Source: Undibacterium hunanense (GTDB lineage: Bacteria; Pseudomonadota; Gammaproteobacteria; Burkholderiales; Burkholderiaceae_D). Taken from it: DNA of 64,000 bases. The stretch is taken from the NCBI RefSeq assembly GCF_014284335.1, contig NZ_JACOGF010000006.1, forward strand, positions 248,001 to 312,000, read 5' to 3'. Positions 24,872-31,894 of this stretch are shown in pieces. The position numbers and the translations under genes are program-made. The notes beneath the pieces were generated by a model. It was not told the DNA's origin. It saw only the letters and a program-made list of their open reading frames with translations, and searched no databases. How positions within the stretch are numbered: position 1 is the first letter of the stretch; each line of letters starts with the position of its first letter.

Positions 24872-24900
24872 TTGACAGCCCGGGCTGCATACTCTATCTT
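24872..24900 (+). promoter_or_regulatory. Sigma-70-like promoter of the retron RNA
   Basis: A consensus -35 TTGACA (24872-24877), a 17-base spacer and -10 TATCTT (24895-24900) predict transcription starting near 24907, the first base of the retron a1 repeat. The spacer contains the perfect palindrome CAGCCCGGGCTG (24876-24887), and TGCAGCCC (24859-24866) pairs with GGGCTGCA (24882-24889). Either could be an operator. Confidence 0.7.
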
Positions 24901-24906
24901 CGCACT

Positions 24907-25066
24907 GCGGCGGATCCTGCAAGCTGGCGCTCAAACGCAAGTCCATAGCGCCTCTGCGGGGTTACCCCGCGGGATACATTTACCTGGCATTTCATCGCGT
25001 GAGCCGTTCTGCATTTCATGCAGGACAGTTCACACTTCACGAGACTGGTTGCAGGCTCTCCGCCGC
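24907..25066 (+). ncRNA. Retron msr-msd RNA
   Basis: This roughly 160-base non-coding segment has every part of a retron RNA. a1 (GCGGCGG 24907-24913, CCTGCAA 24916-24922) pairs with a2 (TTGCAGG 25049-25055, CCGCCGC 25060-25066) over 14 bp. Right after a1, AGC contains the candidate branching guanosine, G24923. Two msr hairpins follow: GGCGCT/AGCGCC (24926-24952) and GCGGGG/CCCCGC (24956-24970). A long msd hairpin at 24999-25033 has about 16 pairs, one mismatch and a TTC loop. The reverse transcriptase starts 16 bases after a2. The RNA-DNA product itself is inferred. Confidence 0.8.
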
Positions 25067-25082
25067 CCGCTACATTACATTC

Positions 25083-26426
25083 ATGGATAAACCCCGTCAG
25101 GTCGCCTTAGCCATCGCCGACGCTCTACTGGCGGGTGAATTCAGCCATGTCGCCCTGATGAAAAACACGACCTGGGTATTGGGTAAGAAATGGCCGTGGA
25201 TACCGTCGCTGTGCCAAAAAATTGAACAGTATGCAGGCCCGCATTTTTATCATTACAGTCGCCATGAAATAGCCGCATTGATACTGGATGACCATGGCTA
25301 CTACGATGCCTGGCGTGGTAAAGACAAACCCCAAATCAAGCAGTATTGCCTGCAACCAGCCATCAGACCTGAAAAACCTGCATGGCTGCAAGACTTGGCT
25401 TTACCTGACTTCAGCAACCAGGCTGATTTGGCAAAACACCTGAACCTGACCGTCAGTGAACTGGCCTGGTTTGCCGATCAGTGGCGGCCGGATGCACAGA
25501 CATCGCCGCAACTGGGACACTACCATTACCGCTGGCTGGAAAAAGCATCTGGCGGCTGGCGTTTGCTGGAAATACCCAAATCACGCCTGCGCAATATACA
25601 AAGAAAAATCCTACAGCAAATATTAAACAGGCTACCGCCGCATGCTGCTGCGCAAGCGTTTCAACAAGGCCGCTCCAGCATTAGCCATGCTGCCCTGCAT
25701 ACCGGCCAGCGTGTAGTCGTGCGACTCGATTTAAAGGATTTCTTCACGAGCATCCCTGGCTCACGCCTGCATGCCCTGTTTGCCAAATTGGGCTACCCGG
25801 ACAAAGTAGCCGGCACACTGGCTCGGCTGTGCAGTAACCGCACGCCCACCAGTATCGTCAGAGATAAGGCCGGTGGGCCACTGACATCCGTCAGTTCTTC
25901 GCATTTATTACGCAGCCCGCACCTGCCGCAAGGTGCACCTACCTCGCCTGCACTGGCCAATTTGTGTGCTTATCGCCTCGATATACGTCTGCAAACCCTG
26001 GCTGAGAGTATCCAGGCCTGCTATAGCCGTTATGCAGATGACCTGACATTTTCTGGCGATGAAGCATTTGAGCAAAGTCTGACACGCTTCATCCCGCAAG
26101 TCGCAGCCATCGTACTGGAAGAAGGTTTTGTACTGAATTACAAAAAGACCCGCATCATGCGTGCAGCGACAAGGCAGCAGGTCACAGGCATCGTCGTGAA
26201 TCGCCACTGCAATATCAAGCGTAGCGATTACGATACTCTCAAAGCGACTCTGACGAACTGCCTGCGCAGTAATCCGGCATCACAAAACCGCGCAGGGCAC
26301 GCAGATTTTCGCACCCATCTTGCAGGCAAACTCGCCTATATGCGCATGATCAATCCGGCACGCACGGCAAAATTGCAAACCCTGTTCAACCAGATCAACT
26401 GGTCAGACTCAACTACGATGGTTTAA
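25083..26426 (+). CDS. Retron-type reverse transcriptase
   Basis: This 447-residue reverse transcriptase has catalytic aspartates D216 (RLDLKDF) and D319-D320 (YADD 317-320), the palm motif LPQGAPTSP (281-289), the retron-specific VTG (367-369), and HAALH (202-206) in place of the usual NAxxH. It copies the msd part of the adjacent RNA into branched msDNA. The first 110 or so residues are an extra N-terminal domain ahead of the usual RT start, as in some long retron RTs. The ORF could open at 24999, but that would translate the msr-msd RNA, so 25083 is chosen. No strong ribosome binding site is visible, and no recognisable effector gene is adjacent. Confidence 0.92.
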   Translation: MDKPRQVALAIADALLAGEFSHVALMKNTTWVLGKKWPWIPSLCQKIEQYAGPHFYHYSRHEIAALILDDHGYYDAWRGKDKPQIKQYCLQPAIRPEKPAWLQDLALPDFSNQADLAKHLNLTVSELAWFADQWRPDAQTSPQLGHYHYRWLEKASGGWRLLEIPKSRLRNIQRKILQQILNRLPPHAAAQAFQQGRSSISHAALHTGQRVVVRLDLKDFFTSIPGSRLHALFAKLGYPDKVAGTLARLCSNRTPTSIVRDKAGGPLTSVSSSHLLRSPHLPQGAPTSPALANLCAYRLDIRLQTLAESIQACYSRYADDLTFSGDEAFEQSLTRFIPQVAAIVLEEGFVLNYKKTRIMRAATRQQVTGIVVNRHCNIKRSDYDTLKATLTNCLRSNPASQNRAGHADFRTHLAGKLAYMRMINPARTAKLQTLFNQINWSDSTTMV

Positions 26427-26794
26427 CGGCGAATTGCTGCCCAGGCCAGCATCGCCCATCCTGCCAGAAATGCCACCCCGCCTATAGGTGTAATCGCCCC
26501 CAGCACACGTATGCCAGTCAGCGCCAGCGCATACAGGCTGCCGCTGAAAATGATTACCCCTGCCAGCATGGCCCAGGCGGCCTTGCGCAACAAGGCAGTA
26601 TCCTGTTGCTGCAACAGGATACCCAGCGCCAGCATCCCCAGTCCATGCACCATCTGGTAGGTCACTGCGGTTTGCCAGATCGCCAGCATGTCGGCATCCA
26701 GTATCTGTTTCAGGCCATGCGCACCAAAGGCACCGGCAGCTACGCCTGTAAACATGAGAATGGCGGCAGTAGCAATGAAGAAACGTGCTTGCAT
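26423..26794 (-). CDS. DUF423 (YgdD-family) membrane protein
   Basis: This 123-residue membrane protein has four transmembrane helices and the signature GAFGAHGLK near residues 19-27, which marks DUF423/YgdD. Function is unknown. The start at 26794 gives the family's normal length; longer in-frame starts upstream are less likely. Its stop overlaps the end of the convergent retron RT gene by 4 bases. Confidence 0.9.
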   Translation of the reverse strand: MQARFFIATAAILMFTGVAAGAFGAHGLKQILDADMLAIWQTAVTYQMVHGLGMLALGILLQQQDTALLRKAAWAMLAGVIIFSGSLYALALTGIRVLGAITPIGGVAFLAGWAMLAWAAIRR

Positions 26795-26902
26795 GATGTG
26801 TGTCCAGGGATTTCGGTAAAACACAATTGTAAGGCAAGATGAAATATGCTGATGTCGGAGCACTCACTTAGGCACAATTTACGCATCATCTACTCACTAA
26901 AT

Positions 26903-26920
26903 GGTTCGTTTTGACGAACC
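26903..26920. promoter_or_regulatory. Palindromic MarR-type operator
   Basis: GGTTCGT (26903-26909) and ACGAACC (26914-26920) form a perfect inverted repeat 35 bases upstream of the MarR ATG. It overlaps a -35 TTGACG (26911-26916) with a TAGACT -10 downstream, as expected for autorepression. Confidence 0.6.
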
Positions 26921-26954
26921 TGTATTTTGTTAACTAGACTGGGACTTGTTGACC

Positions 26955-27413
26955 ATGGACAAAACCGAATTCATTTATCGCATGCAGTCAGCCTACCCGC
27001 GCATCTACCATGCCTGCCATGCTGATCACCAGCCGGCTGCGGCCAGTGGTATCGCTATATCACAGCGTGATGCAACGATACTGGCGCATTTGAGTTCGGC
27101 AGATGCCATGACCCAGTCACAACTGGCCAGGCATCTGGGCATCACCAAGTCAACCATGTCGGAAGCGATCAAGTATCTGGCAAGTCTGAGTTTGCTGGAA
27201 ATGCAAATCGCAACTGACAAACGTGCCCATCTGTTGCGTCTGACAGACAAGGGAAAAGCAATGATGGGGAAAAGTTCAGTGCTGGAAACAGACAAGCTGG
27301 CAGCCGTATTGGCTGAAATGACTGCAACAGAAATGGAACAGGCAATCGCCGGGCTGGAATTACTGGCGCAAGCCTGTTTCAGGTTAACGATGAAAAGAGA
27401 GGATACAGAATGA
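26955..27413 (+). CDS. MarR-family transcriptional regulator
   Basis: This 152-residue winged-helix repressor has its recognition helix around LARHLGITKSTMSEAIKYL (about 58-76) and a wing with DKRAHLLRLTDKG, both typical of MarR. Such proteins repress nearby genes until a phenolic or lipophilic ligand binds. A TTG at 26946 is possible, but the ATG at 26955 fits better. A perfect palindrome sits in the promoter. The downstream SRPBCC gene overlaps it (ATGA) and is probably in the same operon. Confidence 0.9.
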   Translation: MDKTEFIYRMQSAYPRIYHACHADHQPAAASGIAISQRDATILAHLSSADAMTQSQLARHLGITKSTMSEAIKYLASLSLLEMQIATDKRAHLLRLTDKGKAMMGKSSVLETDKLAAVLAEMTATEMEQAIAGLELLAQACFRLTMKREDTE

Positions 27414-27904
27414 AATTTGCATTGATCGCCGGCGGTGTGATTTTACTGCTCGGCCTGATAGTCTTCACCATGGGCATGCTGGCACCCAAAGACCACAAGC
27501 TGAGCCTGAGTCAGGACTACCCGGTCCCGGTCACTACCGTATATCAACTGGTGCGCGACTATGAGGCTTATCCAAGCTGGCGCACCGGCATCAAATCCAT
27601 GCAAAAAGAGGGTGGCCTACGCTATATAGAAGAATCAGGTCACGGCAAAATACCTTACCGCATCATTGAAGATAAAGCCGGTCAGTTGATCATCTCAAAA
27701 ATAGATGACCCCGGCCTGCCGTTTTCTGGCACCTGGACTTTTGAATTCAGCGATAAGAATGGCCATAGCCAGTTGCGCATCACAGAAGCAGGCAGCGTAC
27801 CCAACCCGCTGATGCGTTTTTTTGCCACCTATGTGTTTTCACATGAGAAAACCATGCGGACTTATTTGGACGATGTAGAAAGAAAATTCAAACAGAAAAC
27901 CTGA
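27410..27904 (+). CDS. SRPBCC-family ligand-binding protein
   Basis: This 164-residue protein has an N-terminal membrane anchor or signal (about 5-25) followed by a START/SRPBCC helix-grip fold of the polyketide cyclase/dehydrase type (AVTTVYQLVRDYEAYPSW-like start and SGTWTFEFSDKNGHSQLRITEAG). Members bind hydrophobic ligands. It overlaps the MarR gene by 4 bases, so the MarR regulator may respond to the same ligand. A 16-bp terminator follows. Confidence 0.8.
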   Translation: MKFALIAGGVILLLGLIVFTMGMLAPKDHKLSLSQDYPVPVTTVYQLVRDYEAYPSWRTGIKSMQKEGGLRYIEESGHGKIPYRIIEDKAGQLIISKIDDPGLPFSGTWTFEFSDKNGHSQLRITEAGSVPNPLMRFFATYVFSHEKTMRTYLDDVERKFKQKT

Positions 27905-27915
27905 TCTTTGCTAAA

Positions 27916-27955
27916 AATAAGACGGGTCGCCATTGGCGACCCGTCTTATTTTCAT
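27916..27955. terminator. Strong bidirectional terminator
   Basis: A perfect 16-bp stem, AATAAGACGGGTCGCC (27916-27931) and GGCGACCCGTCTTATT (27935-27950), with an ATT loop and flanking T/A runs serves the convergent SRPBCC and oxidoreductase genes. Confidence 0.9.
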
Positions 27956-27976
27956 GCAAATTTAAGTCAGCCTACA

Positions 27977-30900
27977 TCAGGCAGCTTTTTGCGCAGAACG
28001 TGCCGTATTGAATTCAGCAATCAGCGTTGCTTCCTTGGCTTTTGCCGCCTTGAAATGCCTTTCCTTGACATGGCCGTAACCGCGTATGTCTTCAGGGATG
28101 CTGGCAATCGCCACCGCCTTGGACAAATTATCTGCATTCAGCAAAGGCAGTAATTTGTTCAGGGTTTGTTTGTAGTCCACTGGCAAGGCACGTTCCATCT
28201 TGCGTTCTTCGGTATAGCCGAAGATATCAAAGGTGCCGCCACGCAGGGATTTGAACTTGGCCAGTACGCCAAAAGCTTTCATCATCCATGGGCCAAACTG
28301 TTGCTTGATCAGATGCCCCTTGTCATCCCGCTTGGCCAGCAATGGCGGCGCGAGGTGAAAGTTGATGGCGTAGTCGCCTTCAAACATGTCAGCAATTTTC
28401 TTTTGGAATTTGCCGTCTGTGTACAAGCGCGCGACCTCGTATTCATCTTTGTAGGCCATCAGCTTGAACAGGTATTTCGCTACCGCTTCTGTCAGGCGCA
28501 GGGGCTTGTTGCCATCGACCAGTTTGCTTTCTGCGGCCTTGACCTCGGCAACAAACTCACTGTACTGGCCAGCATAGGCGGCATCCTGATAATCGGTAAG
28601 GAAGGCCACGCGCTTGTTGATGGTGTCATCCAGCGTTGGAGCGCGTTTCAGTTCTATGACCTGAGCTGGTGCTACCAGGCGCTGTATTGCTGCCAGATCA
28701 TGCGCAGCCAGACGGCCCCAGTTGAATGCCTGCTTGTTGAAGTCGATCGATACGCCATTGAGTTCAATGGCGCGCATCAGAGCGACTTCTTCCAGCGGTA
28801 CCCAGCCTTTTTGCCAGGAATAACCAAGGATGAACATATTCGTCGCAATATTGTCACCCATCAGCGCAGTGGCAATGGAAGCTGCATCGATCAGATCAAC
28901 GCGGTCAGCACCGCAAGCCTTGCGGATATCGTTTTCTGCCGATTCACCAGGGAATTGCCAGTTCGGGTTCTTGATGAAAGTCGAAGTCGGCGTGCCATTG
29001 GCATTGATGGCGGCATGGGTGCGGCCTTCGCCCATGCGTGACAAGGCATCCTTGCCCGCAGTCACGATCAGATCACAGCCTATGACCAGATCGGCCATGC
29101 CGGTACCCACCCGTGTCGATTGTATGTCGTCGGCATGGTCAGCCAGGCGTACATGCGACATCACCGCGCCACCCTTTTGCGCCAGACCTGTCATGTCCAG
29201 CACCGAACAGGCTTTACCCTGCAAATGCGCAGCCATCGCCATGATCTGGCCGATAGTGATGACACCTGTACCACCGACACCGGTGACCAGTACACCGAAA
29301 GGTGTCTTGGTATCCGGCAGGGCGGGGTAAGGCAAGGCATTCACATCCAGCGCATTGCCTGGTTCTATCTTGGTTTTCTTCGGTTTTTTCAGCTTGCCGC
29401 CTTCTACCGTGACAAAGCTGGGGCAGAAACCGGTGACGCAAGAAAAATCCTTGTTGCAGGACGACTGGTTGATCTGACGCTTGCGACCGAATTCGGTTTC
29501 CAGCGGTTCTACCGACAGGCAGTTCGATTGCACCGAGCAATCACCACAGCCTTCACAGACGGCTTCATTGATGACTGCGCGTTTGGCAGGGTCAGGGAAG
29601 CCGGGTTTGCCATCCTTGTCGATTTTTTTCCTGCGGCGGCGTTTTTCCGAAGCACAGGTCTGGTCATAAATCATGGCAGACACGCCCTTGGCCACCCGCA
29701 ATTCACGCTGCACGGCATCAAGCTCGCTACGGTGACGCACAGTCACACCTGGTGCCCACGGATAACCTGCACCATATTTTTCTGGCTCGTCAGTGACCAC
29801 GATAATCGGGCCCACGCCTTCAGCAGCGATCTGGCGCGAAATCATGCCTGGGTCCAGCGGGCCATCAAATTCCTGACCACCTGTCATCGCAACAGCGTCA
29901 TTGAACAAAATTTTATAAGTGATATTCACTTCACCGGACACCGCAGCACGGATAGCCAGCAAGCCGGAATGGTAATAGGTACCGTCACCCAGATTACAGA
30001 ACACATGGTTTTCGGTAGTGAACGGTGCCTGACCTACCCAGGTCACACCTTCTGCACCCATGTGGGTGAAGGTGGACGTTTCGCGATCCATCCAGGTGAC
30101 CATGTAATGGCAACCGATACCGGCCAGGGCGCGGCTGCCTTCCGGTACTTTGGTCGATGTATTGTGTGGACAACCGGAACAAAAATGCGGTACGCGATCC
30201 TTGTTCGGATCAGGCTTGGACACCACATTCAACATGGCTTCCTTGGCTTCCAGATACGCCACGCGCTCTTTCACGCGCTGCTCGACCGGATGTCCGGCAA
30301 AATAACGGCTGATGCGCGATGCAATCGCACGGGCAATTTGCGCCGGGTTCAGTTCGTACGTCGCTGGCAGCAACCATTCGCCGTGGCCGGAGCCATGCAG
30401 GTTACTCCATTCGCCACTGTCATCAAACTTGCCAACCACGCGGGGACGGACTTTGTCTTCCCAGTTATACAGTTCTTCTTTCAGTGCATATTCGAGGATC
30501 TGGCGTTTTTCTTCCACCACCAAAATTTCTTCCAGGCCGGTGGCAAATTCACGCACACCTTCAGATTCCAGCGGCCAGGTCAGACCTATCTTGTACAGGC
30601 GTATGCCTATGTCTTTGGCGACTTGCTCGTCGATGCCAAGGTCAGCCAGCGCCTGACGGGTATCAAGGTAAGATTTACCGGCAGTGATGATACCGATCTT
30701 GGCAACCGGGCTGTCCCAGATGATTTTATTGAGTTTATTGGCACGCACATAAGCCAGCGCCGCATACCATTTGTAGTTATTCATGCGGGTTTCTTGCGCC
30801 AGCACCGGGTCAGGTGTGCGGATATTCACGCCATCGGCAGGCAAGACAAAATCTTCAGGAATAACCGGTTTGACGCGATCCGGATCAATATCAACGACGG

Positions 30901-31570
30901 CGCCGGATTCCACGATGTCAGTCACGCATTTCATCGACACCCACAAACCGGTATACCGTGACATGGCGATGCCATGCAGTCCGTAGTCGAGATACTCTTG
31001 CACGGTGGCCGGATACAGGACAGGAATGCCACAGGCTTTCAGGATATGTTCACTCTGATGCGCAGCCGTGGATGATTTTGCTGCATGGTCATCACCGGCA
31101 ACCACCAGTACACCGCCATGTCTGGAGGTACCAGCCAGGTTGGCATGTTTGAACACGTCGCCACAACGATCCACACCGGGGCCCTTGCCGTACCACATGG
31201 CAAATACGCCGTCATATTTTGCACCCGGAAACATGTTAACCTGTTGCGTGCCCCATACCGTGGTGGCAGCCAGATCTTCATTCACACCCGGATGAAACTT
31301 CACATGATGCCTGGCCAGGTGTTTTTTAGCCTTGGCAGCAGTCAGATCAACATTACCCAATGGTGAACCGCGATAACCGCTAATATAACCGGCAGTATTC
31401 AGGCCTGCTTTTTCGTCGGCCTGACGCTGCAACATCATCAGGCGTATCAGGGCCTGGGTGCCGGTCATGAAAGCGCGGCCGCGCTCCAGTGTGAATTTAT
31501 CGTCTAGGGAAATATGGTTATCGATCAGTGCATGCTGCTCGGCTTGCTCTGCTTTCAGGGGTGCATTCAT
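27977..31570 (-). CDS. Indolepyruvate:ferredoxin oxidoreductase (fused subunits)
   Basis: This very large protein (about 1,197 residues) fuses the IorA-like thiamine-diphosphate half to the IorB-like half. The N-terminal GYRGSPLGNVD and the thiamine site FNDAVAMTGGQEFDG come first, with CSGCPHNTST between. A ferredoxin-like cysteine cluster follows (CEGCGDCSVQSNC and CNKDFSCVTGFCPS), then the GVGGTGVITIGQ IorB domain and a C-terminal DUF6537-type region. It oxidatively decarboxylates aryl-pyruvates from Trp, Phe or Tyr, passing electrons to ferredoxin. The start at 31570 is supported by GGAGA 8 bases upstream. Confidence 0.93.
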   Translation of the reverse strand: MNAPLKAEQAEQHALIDNHISLDDKFTLERGRAFMTGTQALIRLMMLQRQADEKAGLNTAGYISGYRGSPLGNVDLTAAKAKKHLARHHVKFHPGVNEDLAATTVWGTQQVNMFPGAKYDGVFAMWYGKGPGVDRCGDVFKHANLAGTSRHGGVLVVAGDDHAAKSSTAAHQSEHILKACGIPVLYPATVQEYLDYGLHGIAMSRYTGLWVSMKCVTDIVESGAVVDIDPDRVKPVIPEDFVLPADGVNIRTPDPVLAQETRMNNYKWYAALAYVRANKLNKIIWDSPVAKIGIITAGKSYLDTRQALADLGIDEQVAKDIGIRLYKIGLTWPLESEGVREFATGLEEILVVEEKRQILEYALKEELYNWEDKVRPRVVGKFDDSGEWSNLHGSGHGEWLLPATYELNPAQIARAIASRISRYFAGHPVEQRVKERVAYLEAKEAMLNVVSKPDPNKDRVPHFCSGCPHNTSTKVPEGSRALAGIGCHYMVTWMDRETSTFTHMGAEGVTWVGQAPFTTENHVFCNLGDGTYYHSGLLAIRAAVSGEVNITYKILFNDAVAMTGGQEFDGPLDPGMISRQIAAEGVGPIIVVTDEPEKYGAGYPWAPGVTVRHRSELDAVQRELRVAKGVSAMIYDQTCASEKRRRRKKIDKDGKPGFPDPAKRAVINEAVCEGCGDCSVQSNCLSVEPLETEFGRKRQINQSSCNKDFSCVTGFCPSFVTVEGGKLKKPKKTKIEPGNALDVNALPYPALPDTKTPFGVLVTGVGGTGVITIGQIMAMAAHLQGKACSVLDMTGLAQKGGAVMSHVRLADHADDIQSTRVGTGMADLVIGCDLIVTAGKDALSRMGEGRTHAAINANGTPTSTFIKNPNWQFPGESAENDIRKACGADRVDLIDAASIATALMGDNIATNMFILGYSWQKGWVPLEEVALMRAIELNGVSIDFNKQAFNWGRLAAHDLAAIQRLVAPAQVIELKRAPTLDDTINKRVAFLTDYQDAAYAGQYSEFVAEVKAAESKLVDGNKPLRLTEAVAKYLFKLMAYKDEYEVARLYTDGKFQKKIADMFEGDYAINFHLAPPLLAKRDDKGHLIKQQFGPWMMKAFGVLAKFKSLRGGTFDIFGYTEERKMERALPVDYKQTLNKLLPLLNADNLSKAVAIASIPEDIRGYGHVKERHFKAAKAKEATLIAEFNTARSAQKAA

Positions 31571-31894
31571 GGGGTCTCCGTGCTTTTTATCGTTTGGGCA
31601 ATGGTGTGCGCAACAAAACAGAATCACCTTGTGAGTGAATCATATACTTTTTAGTAAGCTAAAGCGTATTGCCATATCTTACGCCCTGGCACATTAACAT
31701 GCTGTATTGGCCGTCCCAATGGACAGTGCCACACAAAAAGACCAGTACAGTATGACTGACACTTTGGCAAAGTGTACTGGAATCAAAACAATGATTGCTT
31801 TCGGGCTAAATTGTTTTTTTATTTATTTACGCTCGTACCCAAGGCAAGAATCTGGGAAAATACTTTTGACAGCCTTTCAATCGCAAGGAAAACC
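31571..31894. other. 324-base divergent promoter region
   Basis: This is the gap between the divergent oxidoreductase and chemoreceptor genes. No gene was seen. It holds an inverted repeat ACACTTT/AAAGTGT (31759-31775) extended by CCAGT (31742-31746) and ACTGG (31776-31780), a possible operator or cruciform. No clear FliA-type promoter for the chemoreceptor was found. Confidence 0.4.

Noticed and set aside
24999..25082. Upstream in-frame start for the retron reverse transcriptase
   Set aside because: Translation from the GTG at 24999 would run through the msd hairpin and a2; the ATG at 25083 lies just after a2.
29120..30961. 613-codon ORF on the plus strand over the indolepyruvate oxidoreductase gene
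   Set aside because: It is antisense to a gene with clear catalytic motifs and has no recognisable domain; its length is a by-product of the codon use on the opposite strand.
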